Source: Nephrocerus scutellatus (lineage: Eukaryota > Arthropoda > Insecta > Diptera > Pipunculidae). From it: 64,000 nucleotides of DNA. The position numbers were made by a program, and so were the translations under genes. Below the pieces are notes generated by a model that saw only the letters and a program-made list of their open reading frames with translations, made no database searches and had not been told where the DNA came from. The stretch covers positions 14,743,462 to 14,807,461 of the forward strand of contig OX352763.1 of assembly GCA_947095585.1 (NCBI GenBank), given 5' to 3'. Below, piece after piece: positions 13,901-25,534 of the stretch. Each line of letters starts with the position of its first letter. Position 1 is the first letter of the stretch.

Positions 13901-16900
13901 AACGACAACTAGCGATCTGCTAGGCTATTCAAATGTGATAAAATCAACGACGACGGTCAATTCGACGGCGACTGCATCGACGTTGGCCGATTCCTGTTGC
14001 AGTGGTATACAGCCACAGCAACAACAACAACAGCAAACAGGCCAGTGTGAGTATCAACAAAGACGGGATCAGCAGGATCTGCCGCAGTGTCGCCTTGTTA
14101 CAGATGATCAAGCTGAGCAAACTTGCTCGGCGACATCATGCAGCACGGTGCGCCATCGATGGCATGCGTGTCCTGAGCTGCACAAAGCGATGGACGGCGT
14201 CACGTATATTGCCGATCAGACGCGTAAGGAGGAGGAGAGCACTAGGGTGAGTTGTAAATGATAAATTTTCACTTATTTTCTTAATTAAAGGTTAATTGTA
14301 GATCTATGTTACAATGAGCATTATTTTAGTAGTAAGCTTACTGAGTACTTACGAGTATTTAAAATGCAACCCTGTATAACCCTTCTACAAAATCACAACA
14401 ATTGCAACAGATTTATTTTGTAGCTTTAGAATTCAAAATCTGTGTAATATACACCGAGATCTTGCCATTGAACAGGTACTAAAAAAACGCATTGTCTACC
14501 CATATGTCTGACACTGCGACCTAAAAGATCTATTTTATCATAGAGTAAGGGGTAAGGCTAATCTAAAAGACGAACTACCTCCCTATTGAAGGATAGTATG
14601 TCCTTAGTGGCAGAGTTTCTTAACTCTGCTGATGAACATATTTCCTTACGGAAAATACGCCTCCATAATCAAACTAATGCTGGGCATTTACAGAGTATGT
14701 GCTCGGATGATTCTTCATCTTCCGAACAGAACCTATATTAATTTTGTTAAGTTGATACCGCAAGCCACACAGTGACTAGTGAGAAATCTTACAAGCGTTC
14801 TAATGCTATCCTTGTATGGGTTAAGGATTTCCTTATAGGACTACGGTCTGATCAATCGTTTGGACTGCCTCAGCGGTTAGCCAAACGAAGTTAGTACTCT
14901 CAATTATTAATCAGCGCTGTGGCGGCAGCCCAGTTGATACCATAGGAGGGTTCAGATCCTATGAAGGCAGATTCCGAGCCCTAGCTAGTTCATCAGATTC
15001 GTTCCTTGATGGCCAGGAACCCAACCTAGTTTTACTCTGTTTTGTCTGGCAAGAGATTGCAGCGCGTCGTAGGAGCTTTCAACTGGTAAAGAATCCATTA
15101 ATTTGGAAGAAAATGCTGCCTGGCTATCTGAAAAGATATATATTCTCGCGTCCCATAATGCCTCTAATAATGTTTATCCTAGATCTCGATGGCATGGAGT
15201 TCAGTCTGGAAAACCGTTGGACTTATTCCCATTGATACCGAGACTTTGGTGATGGGACCAAAGACATCACATCCAGCTCCAGATTTCATCTTCGATCCAG
15301 CGTCTAGTCCCGGAACACCATTAGACCAGTTTCTTCCTCAAATAACCTGCCGAAACAGAAACTCGCTGACTGTAATTGAGTCAAGTATTTTTAGGTGTCC
15401 CTCACCAAGTTTGTAACTCTATTCTAGGTTCAGAATAATAGCGCATCTAGCGGCCATCTTCCTAATGACGATTTGAAAGGGTGAAGTCTCTATGACAGCT
15501 TCAAATGCCGCCGTATGGCAGGTACCATGCGTCACCCGCAATACAGAGACAGGCAATTATTTAAAGCTTCTGAAGCTTTTTTGTCGTTGTTCGTTCAAGA
15601 ATTTTCGGTTGTTTAGGATTTAAGCAACAAACTGTCTTTTCTACCGTAAAGACGTCTGCTAGCCCAAATGGCTCTAGTGTCGCGATCAATGGCGGACTCA
15701 ATCTGAGAATTCCAGCTAAGCCGTTTATCAAAGATAACCTCACTGGATTAACTAAAGTGGTGCCTTTAACGACTTGTAGATAGTAACCAAATCCAGAGGG
15801 AGTGAAATGTTTCGTGCACTGCGTTAAAAAACCTAAACATTTTGGAAAGTTTTACAAGCCGGTGAACATGCGGTCATTGCAACAAAGCATGTCGTTGACG
15901 CACATACCGAGAATTGTGAGTTTTTTAGTTTCCTCGATGCAAGTGCCATTAATAGATAATGGCTGTGGATAAGGATTCGCTTAGATAATAGGGGACAGAA
16001 TTGGATGTTCGAAGCGTTAAATTCTATAACGTTCTCCTAATTCTAATTCTGAATACACATAGAAATAGAAAATTAAAAAAACTCTGATAAAAAATCATCG
16101 CTTTACTTTGAGCGAGCAAAAACCATTAACGCATCTGCTATTTACGAAAACTCAAAACAAATCAAAATTTCAAAGCCTAATAACACAGCCGCTATAAAAA
16201 ATTACCAAATAACACAATATTAAGAAATAAAAGGAAAAACCTGATTAAGTGCGTGTCAATCTGCTGTCGTATATGTCGTTTGTTTTAATATTAACAGGGA
16301 CGCGAGCAACGCAATGCAAATGAAAGAGGTTTACAATTTTCCCTGGCAATACATGGAGCGTACGAGCTTTGTATCCCATGTGTATGTAAGATATGTTCAA
16401 CGGAAATCTGTTTAATGGATTGTACATTACTTTGACAAGGAGATAATCTCCTGCGCAATATGATGATATAAAGGATACAAAAGAAAAGTTAACTTGACGA
16501 ATACTGATATATAGGGTTTTTCAATAAGAGCACATCAACTTTTTTTTGAATAAAACACAAACTGTTCTACTTTTGAACTAACTTTTTTTTTATTAACGAA
16601 CTTGAACATATACATATGATACATTTAAGTATGAAACTCGATTTCTTTTGCATGACCACCGCGTGCACGTTTTACGAAGTCCAATCTTTGAACCAAAAAT
16701 ATGGCCTAATGACGCCGCCGGCATGTAATCCGCACCAAACAGTGAATTTTTCGGGATGCAACGGTGCCTCATGAATCACGTATGGGTTGCTTTCTGCCCA
16801 GTAACGCATATTTTGCTTGTTGGCAAATCCTTCTAGACAAAAGTGAGCCTCATCGTTAAATGGACCGTAAAATGGCCGTAATGCTCTTAAAGTAGCGGCA

Positions 16901-19103
16901 ACAGAACGATTATTTTGATAAAAAATTTGCACGATTTGCAATCGCTGTTCACATTTGTAGCATTTCATGATGAAATGTATACTAATGAAGTTTCCAAATG
17001 ACAAAAGGACAATAAAAAATATGGCGTCGTTCGCAGGCCCTATCGGAGAAAAGTTGAAGCGCACTTGTTGAAACACCCTATATAAGTATCACGGTGAACA
17101 ACCAATAATCATTTGAGGATATTTCTGATTTAAGCAAATCTCAGCAGATGTTCCCAATCGTAAAAAAATCGAAATTGGATGAATGTGTCATAATCGAAAT
17201 GATTGTCGTAGTTAGTCGAAAACGCGGACATGAATGTTACTTGCACATCGTTTTACAAATTCGAACATATTGGCCTGTCTAAAATACATCCTGTTATGTC
17301 CTCAAACGTGTTCTCTACTTTTGTTCAAGAACAAATTGAATTACCTTGCATTGCTGCGACACTGATATTCTTAGCAATCATTGGGAACCAATGCCCATAA
17401 TACAAAGCGGTCTCCAGATTCAGTCACGATTAACACGATATAAGGCCTTTTCAAAGTCGATGAACATCAGGGACAGCGATGACTGAAATTCCGCTGCGGA
17501 AACCCGCTTGATGTCTCTTGAGAGAAGACTCGATCCTGGACTTTATTCGCTGGAGGATAATATTTGCCATTAGTTTCGGGAAGACAGACAAAACGGTGAT
17601 ACCACGCCAGTTATTGCAGTTCTTGAGATCGCCTTTCTTTGATGACTTCACAATAACTCCCTCCTCCCATTCTCTGAGAAAGGTTTCGTTCTCCCAAACA
17701 GCTTGAATATGTGGAAACAAAATAATACAGGCCGCTGCGTCGGGATCTGCTTTCAGAAACTCGGTAGGTATGCCATCCACTCCAGCTGCCGTGTTGGTTT
17801 TAAGAATTAGGATCGCAGATATTTTCTCTGAACTTCTTTGAGGGCTGATAAGATGGACATACGTATGTCCAGTAGTTGATAGCTTGCATTTGTACCCTGG
17901 TCATCATTAAACAGTGCACAAAATTGTTGCTTCCACCTTTGCAGTTAGTCTTCTATTGACACTAAAACGTTTCCGTTCGTGTCAGGGTGGTGCTAATTTT
18001 GTTTTTGGCAATTTTTTTTTATTTCTTTTTTTAAATGAGGACATTCTCTTTAGTTGGCTAGATGTCCTTCTAATTCTTTTGCATTATACGCAGAATATCG
18101 CGCCTTTATCCCCAGTTAAGCGTTTGCACTGACAGGTTGGCTGGTCTTCTTGGGAGTTGATATCCTTTTCTCCCGGAATATGGTTTCACTGAAAAACCGA
18201 CGTTTAAATTTTACAACAAATGCGTTACAAATCTGCTCCTTGTAGAACCGGGCACGCAATATTAGACTTTTTATGGTGTTGATTTCGTCTTTGTAGAGTT
18301 TTTTTTTTGAGCTCTTTTTATGTTGTGAGTGCGAGCCTCCTCTTCATAAGTAAGACATTTTTTCGTTCGTCCATAAGCGGGAAGTAATTGAATTGGACTC
18401 CCTTAACTATTCCCCAATGGTTGAATAACCAGGTCTTAATGTGGTTCTGATGATGGTTTTGCATGGTATTCCACTTTCTTTGAAGTCCCTGAAGAAGAGA
18501 AAACACTGATTTTCATTTAATTTTTTAATTTAATTTATAGCAAATTATTGCTGGCTGAAACTTAGTTGCATTTGATGTTTGTGAGATCACTGATATCAAG
18601 GTGCTTGCAGATTCTTTCGTTTTGAATGTTGTTGCAGTTCCTTCGCTTCGTCTTTTTTCCTGTCTTCATAGTAAAACCAACCCCGATATTAGGAAAATCG
18701 CAATTATCTTCAATACGGCTGCAAGTTGGATTTTTTTCAAAATTGTTTTCCTACGAAAATTTGTCAATTTGTGTAGTCATTGATTCACTTAAAAGACCCA
18801 CAGAATCAAAGATGTATACCGATGCAAATGTCAAAATCCTCTCATGATATTTCTTTTACGTAATAAAATGTTTTGTATTTTTCCTTTCCCCTTCTTTTCT
18901 AGGTAAAAGAAGATTGGAAATACGTAGCCATGGTCCTGGATCGCCTATTCTTATGGCTATTCACTATAGCTGTTGTTGTTGGAACAGCAGGAATAATACT
19001 GCAGGCGCCGACACTGTACGACACAAGGGTACCAATTGATATTAAATTGTCTGAAATTGCATCGACAACAGCTAAACCTAACATTGCCAAACCTGTGTTA
19101 TAA
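7807..19103 (+). CDS. nAChRalpha3: Nicotinic acetylcholine receptor alpha subunit, 3' six exons (partial)
   Basis: Six exons (7807-7975, 9533-9669, 12838-12984, 13099-13191, 13265-14246, 18903-19103) join in frame at GT/AG sites to give about 575 residues and a TAA stop. The product is a subunit of a pentameric, acetylcholine-gated cation channel in the neuronal plasma membrane. The adjacent cysteines in [11 protein letters not shown] mark an alpha subunit. TM1 ([20 protein letters not shown]), TM2 ([20 protein letters not shown]), TM3 ([20 protein letters not shown]) and TM4 (after [13 protein letters not shown]) are all present. The cytoplasmic loop of nearly 390 residues is far longer than in most alpha subunits, which favours alpha3; alpha1 or alpha2 cannot be excluded. 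The ligand-binding exons were not found and should lie upstream of the window. Confidence 0.9.
7976..9532 (+). other. nAChR intron
   Basis: This intron of about 1.56 kb runs from GTGAGT to CGATCGCAG. It holds simple runs such as ATC/ATG-rich stretches near 9080-9200 and no recognised transposon. No alternative TM2 exon is visible. Confidence 0.8.
9533..9669 (+). CDS. nAChRalpha3: nAChR exon: TM2 pore and start of TM3
   Basis: This 137-bp exon begins with [10 protein letters not shown] and ends in LFTMILDTF plus a split Ser codon completed by the exon at 12838. It encodes the pore-lining TM2 and the TM2-TM3 linker ([12 protein letters not shown]). The acceptor is GATCGCAG and the donor GTAAGT. 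Confidence 0.93.
9925..11212 (-). mobile_element. RTE-like LINE fragment B1 in nAChR intron
   Basis: The minus-strand frames read [19 protein letters not shown] and then the catalytic box DYADDICLL (about 11040-11200). Next come [11 protein letters not shown] and [11 protein letters not shown] (10800-10970), then after an insertion, the C-terminal block [10 protein letters not shown] and [13 protein letters not shown] ending QRRKWQYTW. This is the palm-to-C-terminus half of an RTE-type reverse transcriptase. It is split by frame breaks and by the second LINE tail at 10495-10775, and lies antisense to the nAChR gene. Confidence 0.85.
10495..10775 (-). mobile_element. LINE C-terminal Cys-motif tail inserted in B1
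   Basis: The minus strand encodes a motif like [20 protein letters not shown], the zinc-binding tail typical of LINEs that carry RNase H, and ends in repeats of the hexamer AACCTA (seen on the plus strand as AGGTTAGGTTAGG at 10504). It interrupts the RT of fragment B1, so it is the younger insertion. Confidence 0.65.
11896..12160 (+). repeat. tRNA-derived SINE, near full length, copy 3
   Basis: The head folds like a tRNA: it starts GGCGCCGTGGC, has an A-box-like segment (TGGCTCTTTAGTGG) and a B box (GGTTCGAATACC), and the tRNA-like part ends near 11972. The unrelated body follows (CACCAAAAGTATTTGTCACG, AATAACTTGTCACGGAAAG, CACGAATGGTCGC, GGTCTGTCGTGTC) and the tail is (ATT)n. The length is about 265 bp. 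It lies in an nAChR intron in the sense direction. The parental tRNA is uncertain; the 5' end resembles Thr, the middle resembles Arg. Confidence 0.88.
12838..12984 (+). CDS. nAChRalpha3: nAChR exon: end of TM3 and start of cytoplasmic loop
   Basis: The exon reads [20 protein letters not shown], then [20 protein letters not shown] and PLYPISEM, with split codons at both ends that match its neighbours. The acceptor is GCCCACAG and the donor GTGAGT. Confidence 0.93.
13099..13191 (+). CDS. nAChRalpha3: nAChR exon: proximal cytoplasmic loop
   Basis: This 93-bp exon encodes [19 protein letters not shown] followed by a short Pro-rich run ending VALSK. The acceptor is CCAACAG and the donor AAAGTATGA; the split Lys codon is completed by the first base of the next exon. 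Confidence 0.85.
13265..14246 (+). CDS. nAChRalpha3: nAChR exon: long Gln/His/Ser-rich cytoplasmic loop
   Basis: This 982-bp exon supplies about 327 residues of the TM3-TM4 loop. Low-complexity tracts include two His-then-Gln runs near 13705-13745 and 13782-13810, and a third Gln run near 14015-14035, coded by mixed CAG/CAA. Its end returns to conserved receptor sequence ([31 protein letters not shown]) before the donor GTGAGT. Loops of this kind carry trafficking and phosphorylation sites in the family; none is assigned here. Confidence 0.9.
14440..16050 (-). mobile_element. RNase H-bearing LINE fragment C1
   Basis: On the minus strand the order is the RT thumb ([30 protein letters not shown]) near 15600-15760, a connection block (like GAMRTxPTAALE) near 15480-15560, an RNase H region whose DNA aligns with 20125-20300, and a Cys-rich C-terminal tail ([12 protein letters not shown]) near 14650-14750. 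The 3' end has the signature gtctgacactgcgacctaaa near 14500, shared with copy C2. Many stops and frameshifts make it inactive. Confidence 0.78.
16512..17082 (-). mobile_element. Internally deleted mariner-like element with TIRs
   Basis: Terminal inverted repeats of about 28 bp are readable: the left end starts TAGGGTTTTTCAATAAGAGC and the reverse complement of the right end starts TAGGGTGTTTCAACAAGTGC, both flanked by TA. The minus-strand frame fuses an N-terminal helix-turn-helix start ([20 protein letters not shown]) to a catalytic block ([20 protein letters not shown], then [15 protein letters not shown]). The D-E-A-H motif holds one catalytic Asp; the preceding region and the C-terminus are missing. 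The ORF 16672-17076 is a deletion derivative. Confidence 0.85.
17380..18510 (-). mobile_element. RTE-like LINE fragment B2
   Basis: The minus strand at 17451-17780 reads [16 protein letters not shown], then [33 protein letters not shown] and QAGFRSG, which is the start of an RTE-type reverse transcriptase. Upstream frames to about 18510 (for example KRRLALTTS) look like the endonuclease-RT linker. The RT stops before the YADD box. The clade call rests on the motif spacing and wording of the WRGIT region. Confidence 0.8.
18903..19103 (+). CDS. nAChRalpha3: nAChR terminal exon: TM4 and C-terminus
   Basis: The exon opens [18 protein letters not shown], continues through TM4 to [20 protein letters not shown], and ends [13 protein letters not shown] and TAA. 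The acceptor is TTCTTTTCTAG. The extracellular C-terminus is short, as expected for the family. Confidence 0.94.
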   Translation, partial: VKEDWKYVAMVLDRLFLWLFTIAVVVGTAGIILQAPTLYDTRVPIDIKLSEIASTTAKPNIAKPVL

Positions 19104-20069
19104 ATTTATTACTACTACTATTACGAAAATTATTACTATTGTGTATGTATGTAAGTATTCAAATGTTAATTAAGGACAAACAATTGGGAAAAAATAATTT
19201 TAATTTTTATCGAAAAATCATTAAACAAATAAATATAATTATAGATAAAACGAAAAACAACAGAAAGTAAGTAGCAATATACAAAAACATAAATAAATTT
19301 ATATTTATATTTAATACAACTACAAAGAAAAATAAAGATATAGGTATATGTAGGAGTATGGCGTAACTTTGATAAAATTTGGCCACAATGAGAAAAACTT
19401 GCAAAATATACGAAATATGCATACATATATTGTATATAAATTTATTACTTTAATTGGTAAAAACGGGGAAACAATGTACACTTGTAATTTCTACCTAGTA
19501 ATATTGACAGAACACTGTTGCGCCGACAATGTGACTTTGCTGTAACCGGGTAGAAATGGGTTAAACGTCATAATTCTCCTAATGTAAATGCAAGGGTGGA
19601 AGCAGTTTATTTAGATTTTGAATTGACAAAACATACCTCACATTTTATTAAAAGTCCGTCCAACTTTAAAGAATTTCAAGAGTACGAATACGAAAAGGTT
19701 AAATAATAGTTTGCAAATATAACGATAAAATTGGGAACTCAAGAGTTTTGCCAATCTCAAAATCGGACACATTTTATTCGCAAAATTTTATAGTCACTTT
19801 TAATGGGTTGCTATATATAAAGGTTTACCTTCAGTACGACCAACCGCCGTAGTAACTTCTGACAACATCGATTTCCCGCGGCAGATTATTGAACTGAACA
19901 AGCAATGCACCAACAGGGATATTCACAAATCATTGAATATAATTATCTTACTGGTTTGTCCCTCTGTCCTCTTATGAACAAGACTATCATATTAGTGTTG
20001 ATAATCTTGATATATAGTCTTTAAAGTCTATCCATCACCTGCTTAAGGGTTATTTATTTTATTTTATTT
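19104..20069 (+). other. nAChR 3' untranslated and flanking DNA
   Basis: Very AT-rich sequence with several AATAAA words (for example near 19228, 19290 and 19331) that could serve as poly(A) signals. I cannot choose the used site from sequence alone. No further coding sequence is seen. Confidence 0.5.
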
Positions 20070-20560
20070 TGGTGAAGACCCTTGCCCATGTGGCTGACAC
20101 TGTGACCTAAAACATCTTTTGTATCAATAAGGCATGGAACTCAGCCTGGAAAACTGTGGGATACATTCCAATAGGTATCGAGACTTTTGTATTGGGTGCA
20201 AAGACGCCAGCTCCAACTTCAGATTCCATATTTGATCCATCTGTAAACCAGAGCAGACCTCTAGGGTCCAGTGCCGAAACAACATTAAATCAGTTTGCAT
20301 GGTTCAATATTTCAACCTTAAATAAGCTATATTGCAAAACATATCCCTTGGGGAATTGAGTCACCTGGTTTATACTTATATTCTAGCTGCAGCTTAATAG
20401 CGAATCTAGTGGCCATCTTCCTAATGAAGATTTGTAGGGAAGAAAGCCCAACGAAAGCTTCTAATGCTGTCGTAGGGCAGATACGCATGGCGCCCCTGAT
20501 ACCGAGACAGGCAAGTGAATATTTACTTTCCTGTATATGAACCACAGGTTTCCTCTTCTC
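20070..20560 (-). mobile_element. RNase H-bearing LINE fragment C2
   Basis: The minus strand has the connection block (ACLGIRGAMRICPTTALEAF, then IRKMATRFAIKLQ) near 20400-20520, and an RNase H start (LLWFTDGSNMESEVGAGVFA, with VFQAEFHA) near 20130-20270. The Asp of FTDGS and the Glu of AEFHA are RNase H catalytic positions. The 3' signature 'gctgacactgtgacctaaaa' follows RNase H immediately, so the rest of the C-terminus is deleted compared with C1. Confidence 0.82.
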
Positions 20561-22390
20561 CTATCTTGTGGTATCATTTCCTTCTCCCATACTTGAACTA
20601 TTAATTCATGAATTACTGGTTGTAATGCTAGTCCCTCAGATTTAATCATCAGCTCTGCTACTACTAGCTTTTTTAATTCATATTTTTCAGTTTTTTTCTT
20701 TTTCACTGTTATTTGTTATTATATTGTAATATTTCCGCGCAATCCACAACACACACAGCAAATGTTTTTTCTTCTATTTAAGCAAAATTACAGGTTTGTT
20801 TGGGTAATACATCTCCAATAGTTACAGCTATAAGAATATTAATAACAAGTTTTTACACCCAAATTTAAGAGTAATCCTTACAAGTTTTTTACAAAATGCC
20901 AATAACCAACGCTTAAAATTAAAAAGTTTTATTCATGTTTGCAATACATAACTTTTGGTTATACGTTTCTTTATATTTAAAAAGACAGTCTGTGTAGCAT
21001 TAAGGAAATAAAAGTTATAACTTTGAAGTTCCATTAATGTTTCACTTATAAACACTTAGTCCTTCGCTTTCCCATATTTTGTTGTTCTTTCTCTAATTTA
21101 ATCAATCAAGCTATGAGTGTACCTAGAGATGGAGTAGCGAAAAGCCTCAGCCTTTACATCAAATTTGTTGAAGGCAATAGTTTTGCTAATCTTGCTGACA
21201 GTCGGTCGAGTTGTTGGCGCAACATCAATAAAATTTAAATGGCAGTTTATGTCCCTAGAAAATTCTATAAATTATTGCACAAAAATGACAACCAAAGTTT
21301 TAGGACTCCATAGGCAAATAATTGATAACAAACCCTAAATGCAACCAAGAACTAAAAAGAGAGAAAATAAAAGGAAGAGATTACAAACTTGGTTTTTTGT
21401 TACGGAAAATTTAATAAATTAACTGTTAAGAAAACAATTGAATTTATTGTAATTTGTAAAGTATAAATATAATAAAAGAATCACAGACAAAACCAAAATA
21501 TCTCTCAACTAATCTAAAATAAAAATATACCATTAGACAAATGAAGGGAATATAGGACGAAATTATATTATTAGAGTATTTATGTATACACTTAAGTAAG
21601 AGAACTAAACAAAATATGTTATATTAAATATTAAAAGAGAATAAAATATTCTGTTGAATTAAATAACAAATGAAAATGAAAATAAATCACAGATTTTATG
21701 ATGTTCACAACACACTAGACATCAAATTGAAATACACAAAAACAACAATAATATAGAAATAATTAATAACGTATTTAGTTGTTATTTTTAATAAAAAATA
21801 CTATTTTATCTTTTATGCAACGAGGAGCACGAATTGGAATGGGAATTTCCAAAGTATATCAGTTGCTTCGTAAAGTAAAAATCATAAATAATATCTATTA
21901 GGTTTGAAATCAATTATATCCATTATATTACTTTTCTATAAAAAAGTTTAAAACATTTATTTTATTTTAAAATTATATTAAAATTCAGTTCTAATAACGA
22001 ACTCTGACGGCGAAAGAATCTTTTAGAGACGTCTTGATCCTTCTTTGCCAATGAGTTGTGCAATTCGCACACTGACTTAGTACCCAGTTCCTCGCAGACT
22101 TCCGGAAAATTCTGCGTTTGGCTCTTCTTATGGTATTTTCAATTCAATTAGTTAATTTAACTTTCAATAGGTGGATAATTTCATCTCACATTTTAGTTTA
22201 TTAACTTTTCCTTTTTTCTCACCCTGCTACCCTGCAACTTTCTTTCAAACATAATCCATCCGATTGGACATTTACATACAGGCTTTTAATTTCTATGCGT
22301 TTTCTACATAAATTTAAAAATTTTCTGCAAATTACGAAAAAGTTAAGGACTGAATTAAAATAACTTAACGACTATCGTATGCCTTCTGCT
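20561..22390. other. Gene-free AT-rich stretch
   Basis: Strongly AT-rich, with many homopolymer-like A and T runs and no open frame of note. No recognisable coding, RNA or repeat unit. Confidence 0.55.
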
Positions 22391-22394
22391 GAAC

Positions 22395-23340
22395 CTCTAT
22401 ACTTATATTATAAAGATATTAGTTTGTGTGTAGGAGGTAATCTTCGGAACTACTGGACCGATTTCAAAAATTCTTTCACCAATAAGAATGGGCTTTCAGC
22501 ATGAACATAGGCTTTTTATTATCCCGTTTAAATGAAAGAGCCTTTCGTGGCGACCAATTTCGTAACTAAACAACTCACCGTCGCGCATCATAATGACTGT
22601 GTGCTGTGTGTTGCACTGCTCGCTGCGCTGCTTTCTGTGTTATGTTTTGTATGAACATTAAGCCTATAGCGGCATTATAATGACTGTGTGCTATGTGCTG
22701 CGTTGCTTTGTACGTACTATAATCTATATAACCTTACTAATATTATAAATGTGAAAGTAACTCTCTCTGTCTATTACCTTTTAACAGCTAAACGGCTGGA
22801 CCGATTTGGGTCATTTTTCTTTTAAAATGTTCGTAATACTCCGGGGATGATTATAGAAATTGGGACATTCTGGAAAAACTTGAAAAATTCGGGAAAAGCT
22901 AAAAAAATTTCGTTTTCCATGGTATTTATGTATAAACTCGCGACCATAACTCACGATTCAAACACTTTTTTATATAAAGAGCCCGGAGGTTATAGATTTT
23001 TGGTCAGTGGCGGGTAGGTTGAGGTGGGGCTCAATGGTGTGCGGTGGTTTCAGTGTAGGACCGGTCAGTTTGGTTGGGTCAGTAGGGTGTGAGGGGCAGC
23101 CAAATTTTCAGCTTTTAGTGGGTCTAAACGATGTCTTACTGGTTGGGATCGACGGGGCCCGGGTAACACCAGTTAACAACTAGTATATATATATATATAT
23201 ATATATATAAATGAATATCTGTTGGTTTGTAATACGACACTTAAATTCAAAAACTAGACAGCCGATTGAGCTGAAACTTTTACAGACGCATAGTCTTAAC
23301 AAAATCTCGGTAAACCACATAGTGCGAACACGTTCGAGGT
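22395..23340 (+). repeat. Cluster of dispersed-repeat ends with TA array
   Basis: Three stretches share the non-coding motif family 'ctggaccgattt' or 'cagccgattgagctgaaactt' (22445, 22795, 23258), common at the ends of insect dispersed repeats such as Helitrons or LINE-driven SINEs. Segments 22589-22640 and 22672-22720 are direct repeats (ataatgactgtgtgctgtgt-like). A TA dinucleotide array lies at 23181-23209. Confidence 0.5.
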
Positions 23341-25534
23341 GGCTCTCTGTTTAGGTTTAGGTAATAGTACATCCTTCCCGTGGTAGTGATGGCAAGGGAT
23401 TCATTTGTGCGGGTGGCGGAATGCCCGGGAAAAGCTATTAGTTAATAAATAAAGAAAATCCAAGGAAAGGATTAAAGAACGACATAGGAAAAGTTTAAAT
23501 AAAGTCTTTATAATCGACACTGAAATAAGACATCCTGACGAAGTCGGATGGCCACTTATTTTCCAGTAGTTACGAGAAATCAAAAACTCAAAACTTTCAT
23601 ACGTCCACTTTGTCTTTGCAACGAATTCCAGAGAAATTCTCTTTTATATAAATAAATAATTCATTCTGGTGCGCTTAGTTTTATTTTTTGATTAATGATT
23701 GCCTCATATCCTTTATAGAGTGAGGAGGTTTAAACCGGGTCCGTTAGTAGAAAGACAGAAACAAGTTTAGGCCGCTACGCAAGTCGTATTCGTAGAAAAA
23801 CTTTTCTCTTGAAACAAATTGAATTGAAAAGTTTGAAAAGACGCTCGAACGGAAGGAGAAGAAGAAAATCCAAGTCCTTTGTATGTCATGCTTGCTATTC
23901 TCAAAAGTTGAAGATGCGTAAAGGTAGAAACAAACTTTTTACATGCGATAAAAAACAAGAACCAAACAGTTTTTGTCAACATTGCTAAACTTTTTGCTCG
24001 CGATATCCTCTTGATCTTTTTTTTACATTTCTATGTTTTCCTTCTCCGGATATTATAGTTGTTAGATAAAGGTACGTGAGCTTCAGACGCAAAATAGTTC
24101 CGAAGGAAAATTATCTGCTTCTATTGAGAACAAAAAAAAGTTCAATTATTCTTTTGTTGCTCGGAAATGTAAATAACAGAGAGAATAACAAAAGAATGAC
24201 AACAACAATCATAAAACTTAATCCTTGCATTAATAAATTGCATTAGGTGTTGCGTCTGTGACAGTGGGTCAAATCGAGTCGAATGAATGAAGAACATTTG
24301 TAAAAATGAACTCTCTGGATACAATGGAAACTAAAGTCAAAGCCACATTTTAAAATAGTGGACTGCTGATTTTAACATTAGTACAAATTAATGTTTTGTG
24401 TGGCAGGTGCCTTCCATAAAAACAGACCTCAAAAATTTTTACTGCAACTTCTCCAGGACCGTCTGGTGAAAAAATCAGCGTATCAGTTGTGTAGTGCGTA
24501 GTATTATCACCGATAACTTGCTACATTTAGGACTGTATATCAACGATGTGCGGTACAAATTCCCATACAAAATTTAACTTTTTAAACTGAAGTTTTTGAG
24601 TTTTTAAATGCCCACAGTACGGTTGTTTGTACACATTGCCAGTCCCAGTGCATTATGTTTTCCTTTTTCCAACTGTGCGCCGTGTTGCCGGATGTGATGG
24701 TCAAACTGAATAAAAATAACCATAAATTTACGGTCATTTATTTTATGTGTGTATACGATTACACACTATGACAACTTTTGTTGCTTCTTCTGAGAGTTGG
24801 TGTCTGGTCAGATGTCCTTATTTTGGATCCCTGTACTGTGCTGTGAAGCGTGGACTCCCCTAACATAATACATTTATTAAGGTCGGCATCGTCTACTAAC
24901 TTTGTCGGTCATTTATTTAATAAGCTTCAAATTTTAACTTGTGTGGGGTCGCACAATTGTGAGCTAACTATATATCTGGGGAGTGTCCTGGATACAATTA
25001 CGTTCAATTGTCAAATCAAATATGTAACACATTACAAAGAAAATCCGAGAAGCTTCAGTTAATCGTTTCGCATGTAATGAGTTGGGAAGTTATCTAAAAT
25101 ACTGTACCTTGATGGAGGTTTATATGCCCCGAATAGAGATTTGTAAGCAAAAATATCACCACAAAAATAGCCAGTCAACATGGTCTGGTAGCAATCTCCA
25201 TTGAATGTGACTACGTAGCACAAACATCATTGAAGAAAAGTTATGGACCAATACTCGTACGTATGAAATACCACTTTTTTAACGTCGCAGGTCGAGTACC
25301 TGGATCGAATATTAGGTTAGTGTTGTGACCAACCTTAACACTAGTCCAGTCTCAGCTCACTATCGTCACAGTCACACTTCCGTCGGCCTAAATATGTATA
25401 ACTTGGCATTGGATATTCATTTAAGCAAGTCAAAATTTATAAACAACGCAAGTAACTTAGAAGTGGCATTGTGACATAATCGTCCTCTGGAATTTTGAAA
25501 AACTTTTATTTTACTTGACTTGACCCTTTTTTGT
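23341..25534. other. Gene-free stretch
   Basis: Nothing coding was recognised on either strand. Open frames on the minus strand at 23401-24324 lack domains and splice context. Confidence 0.5.

Larger units (their letters stand above)
14247..18902 (+). other. nAChR intron filled with antisense transposons
   Basis: This intron of about 4.66 kb runs from GTGAGT to TTTCTAG. Most of it is explained by a LINE (14440-16050), a mariner derivative (16512-17082) and an RTE-like LINE (17380-18510), all with their proteins on the minus strand. Confidence 0.85.

Noticed and set aside
13609..14250. Overlapping frames in the nAChR loop exon
   Set aside because: Shadow frames created by CAG/CAA and CAT/CAC repeats.
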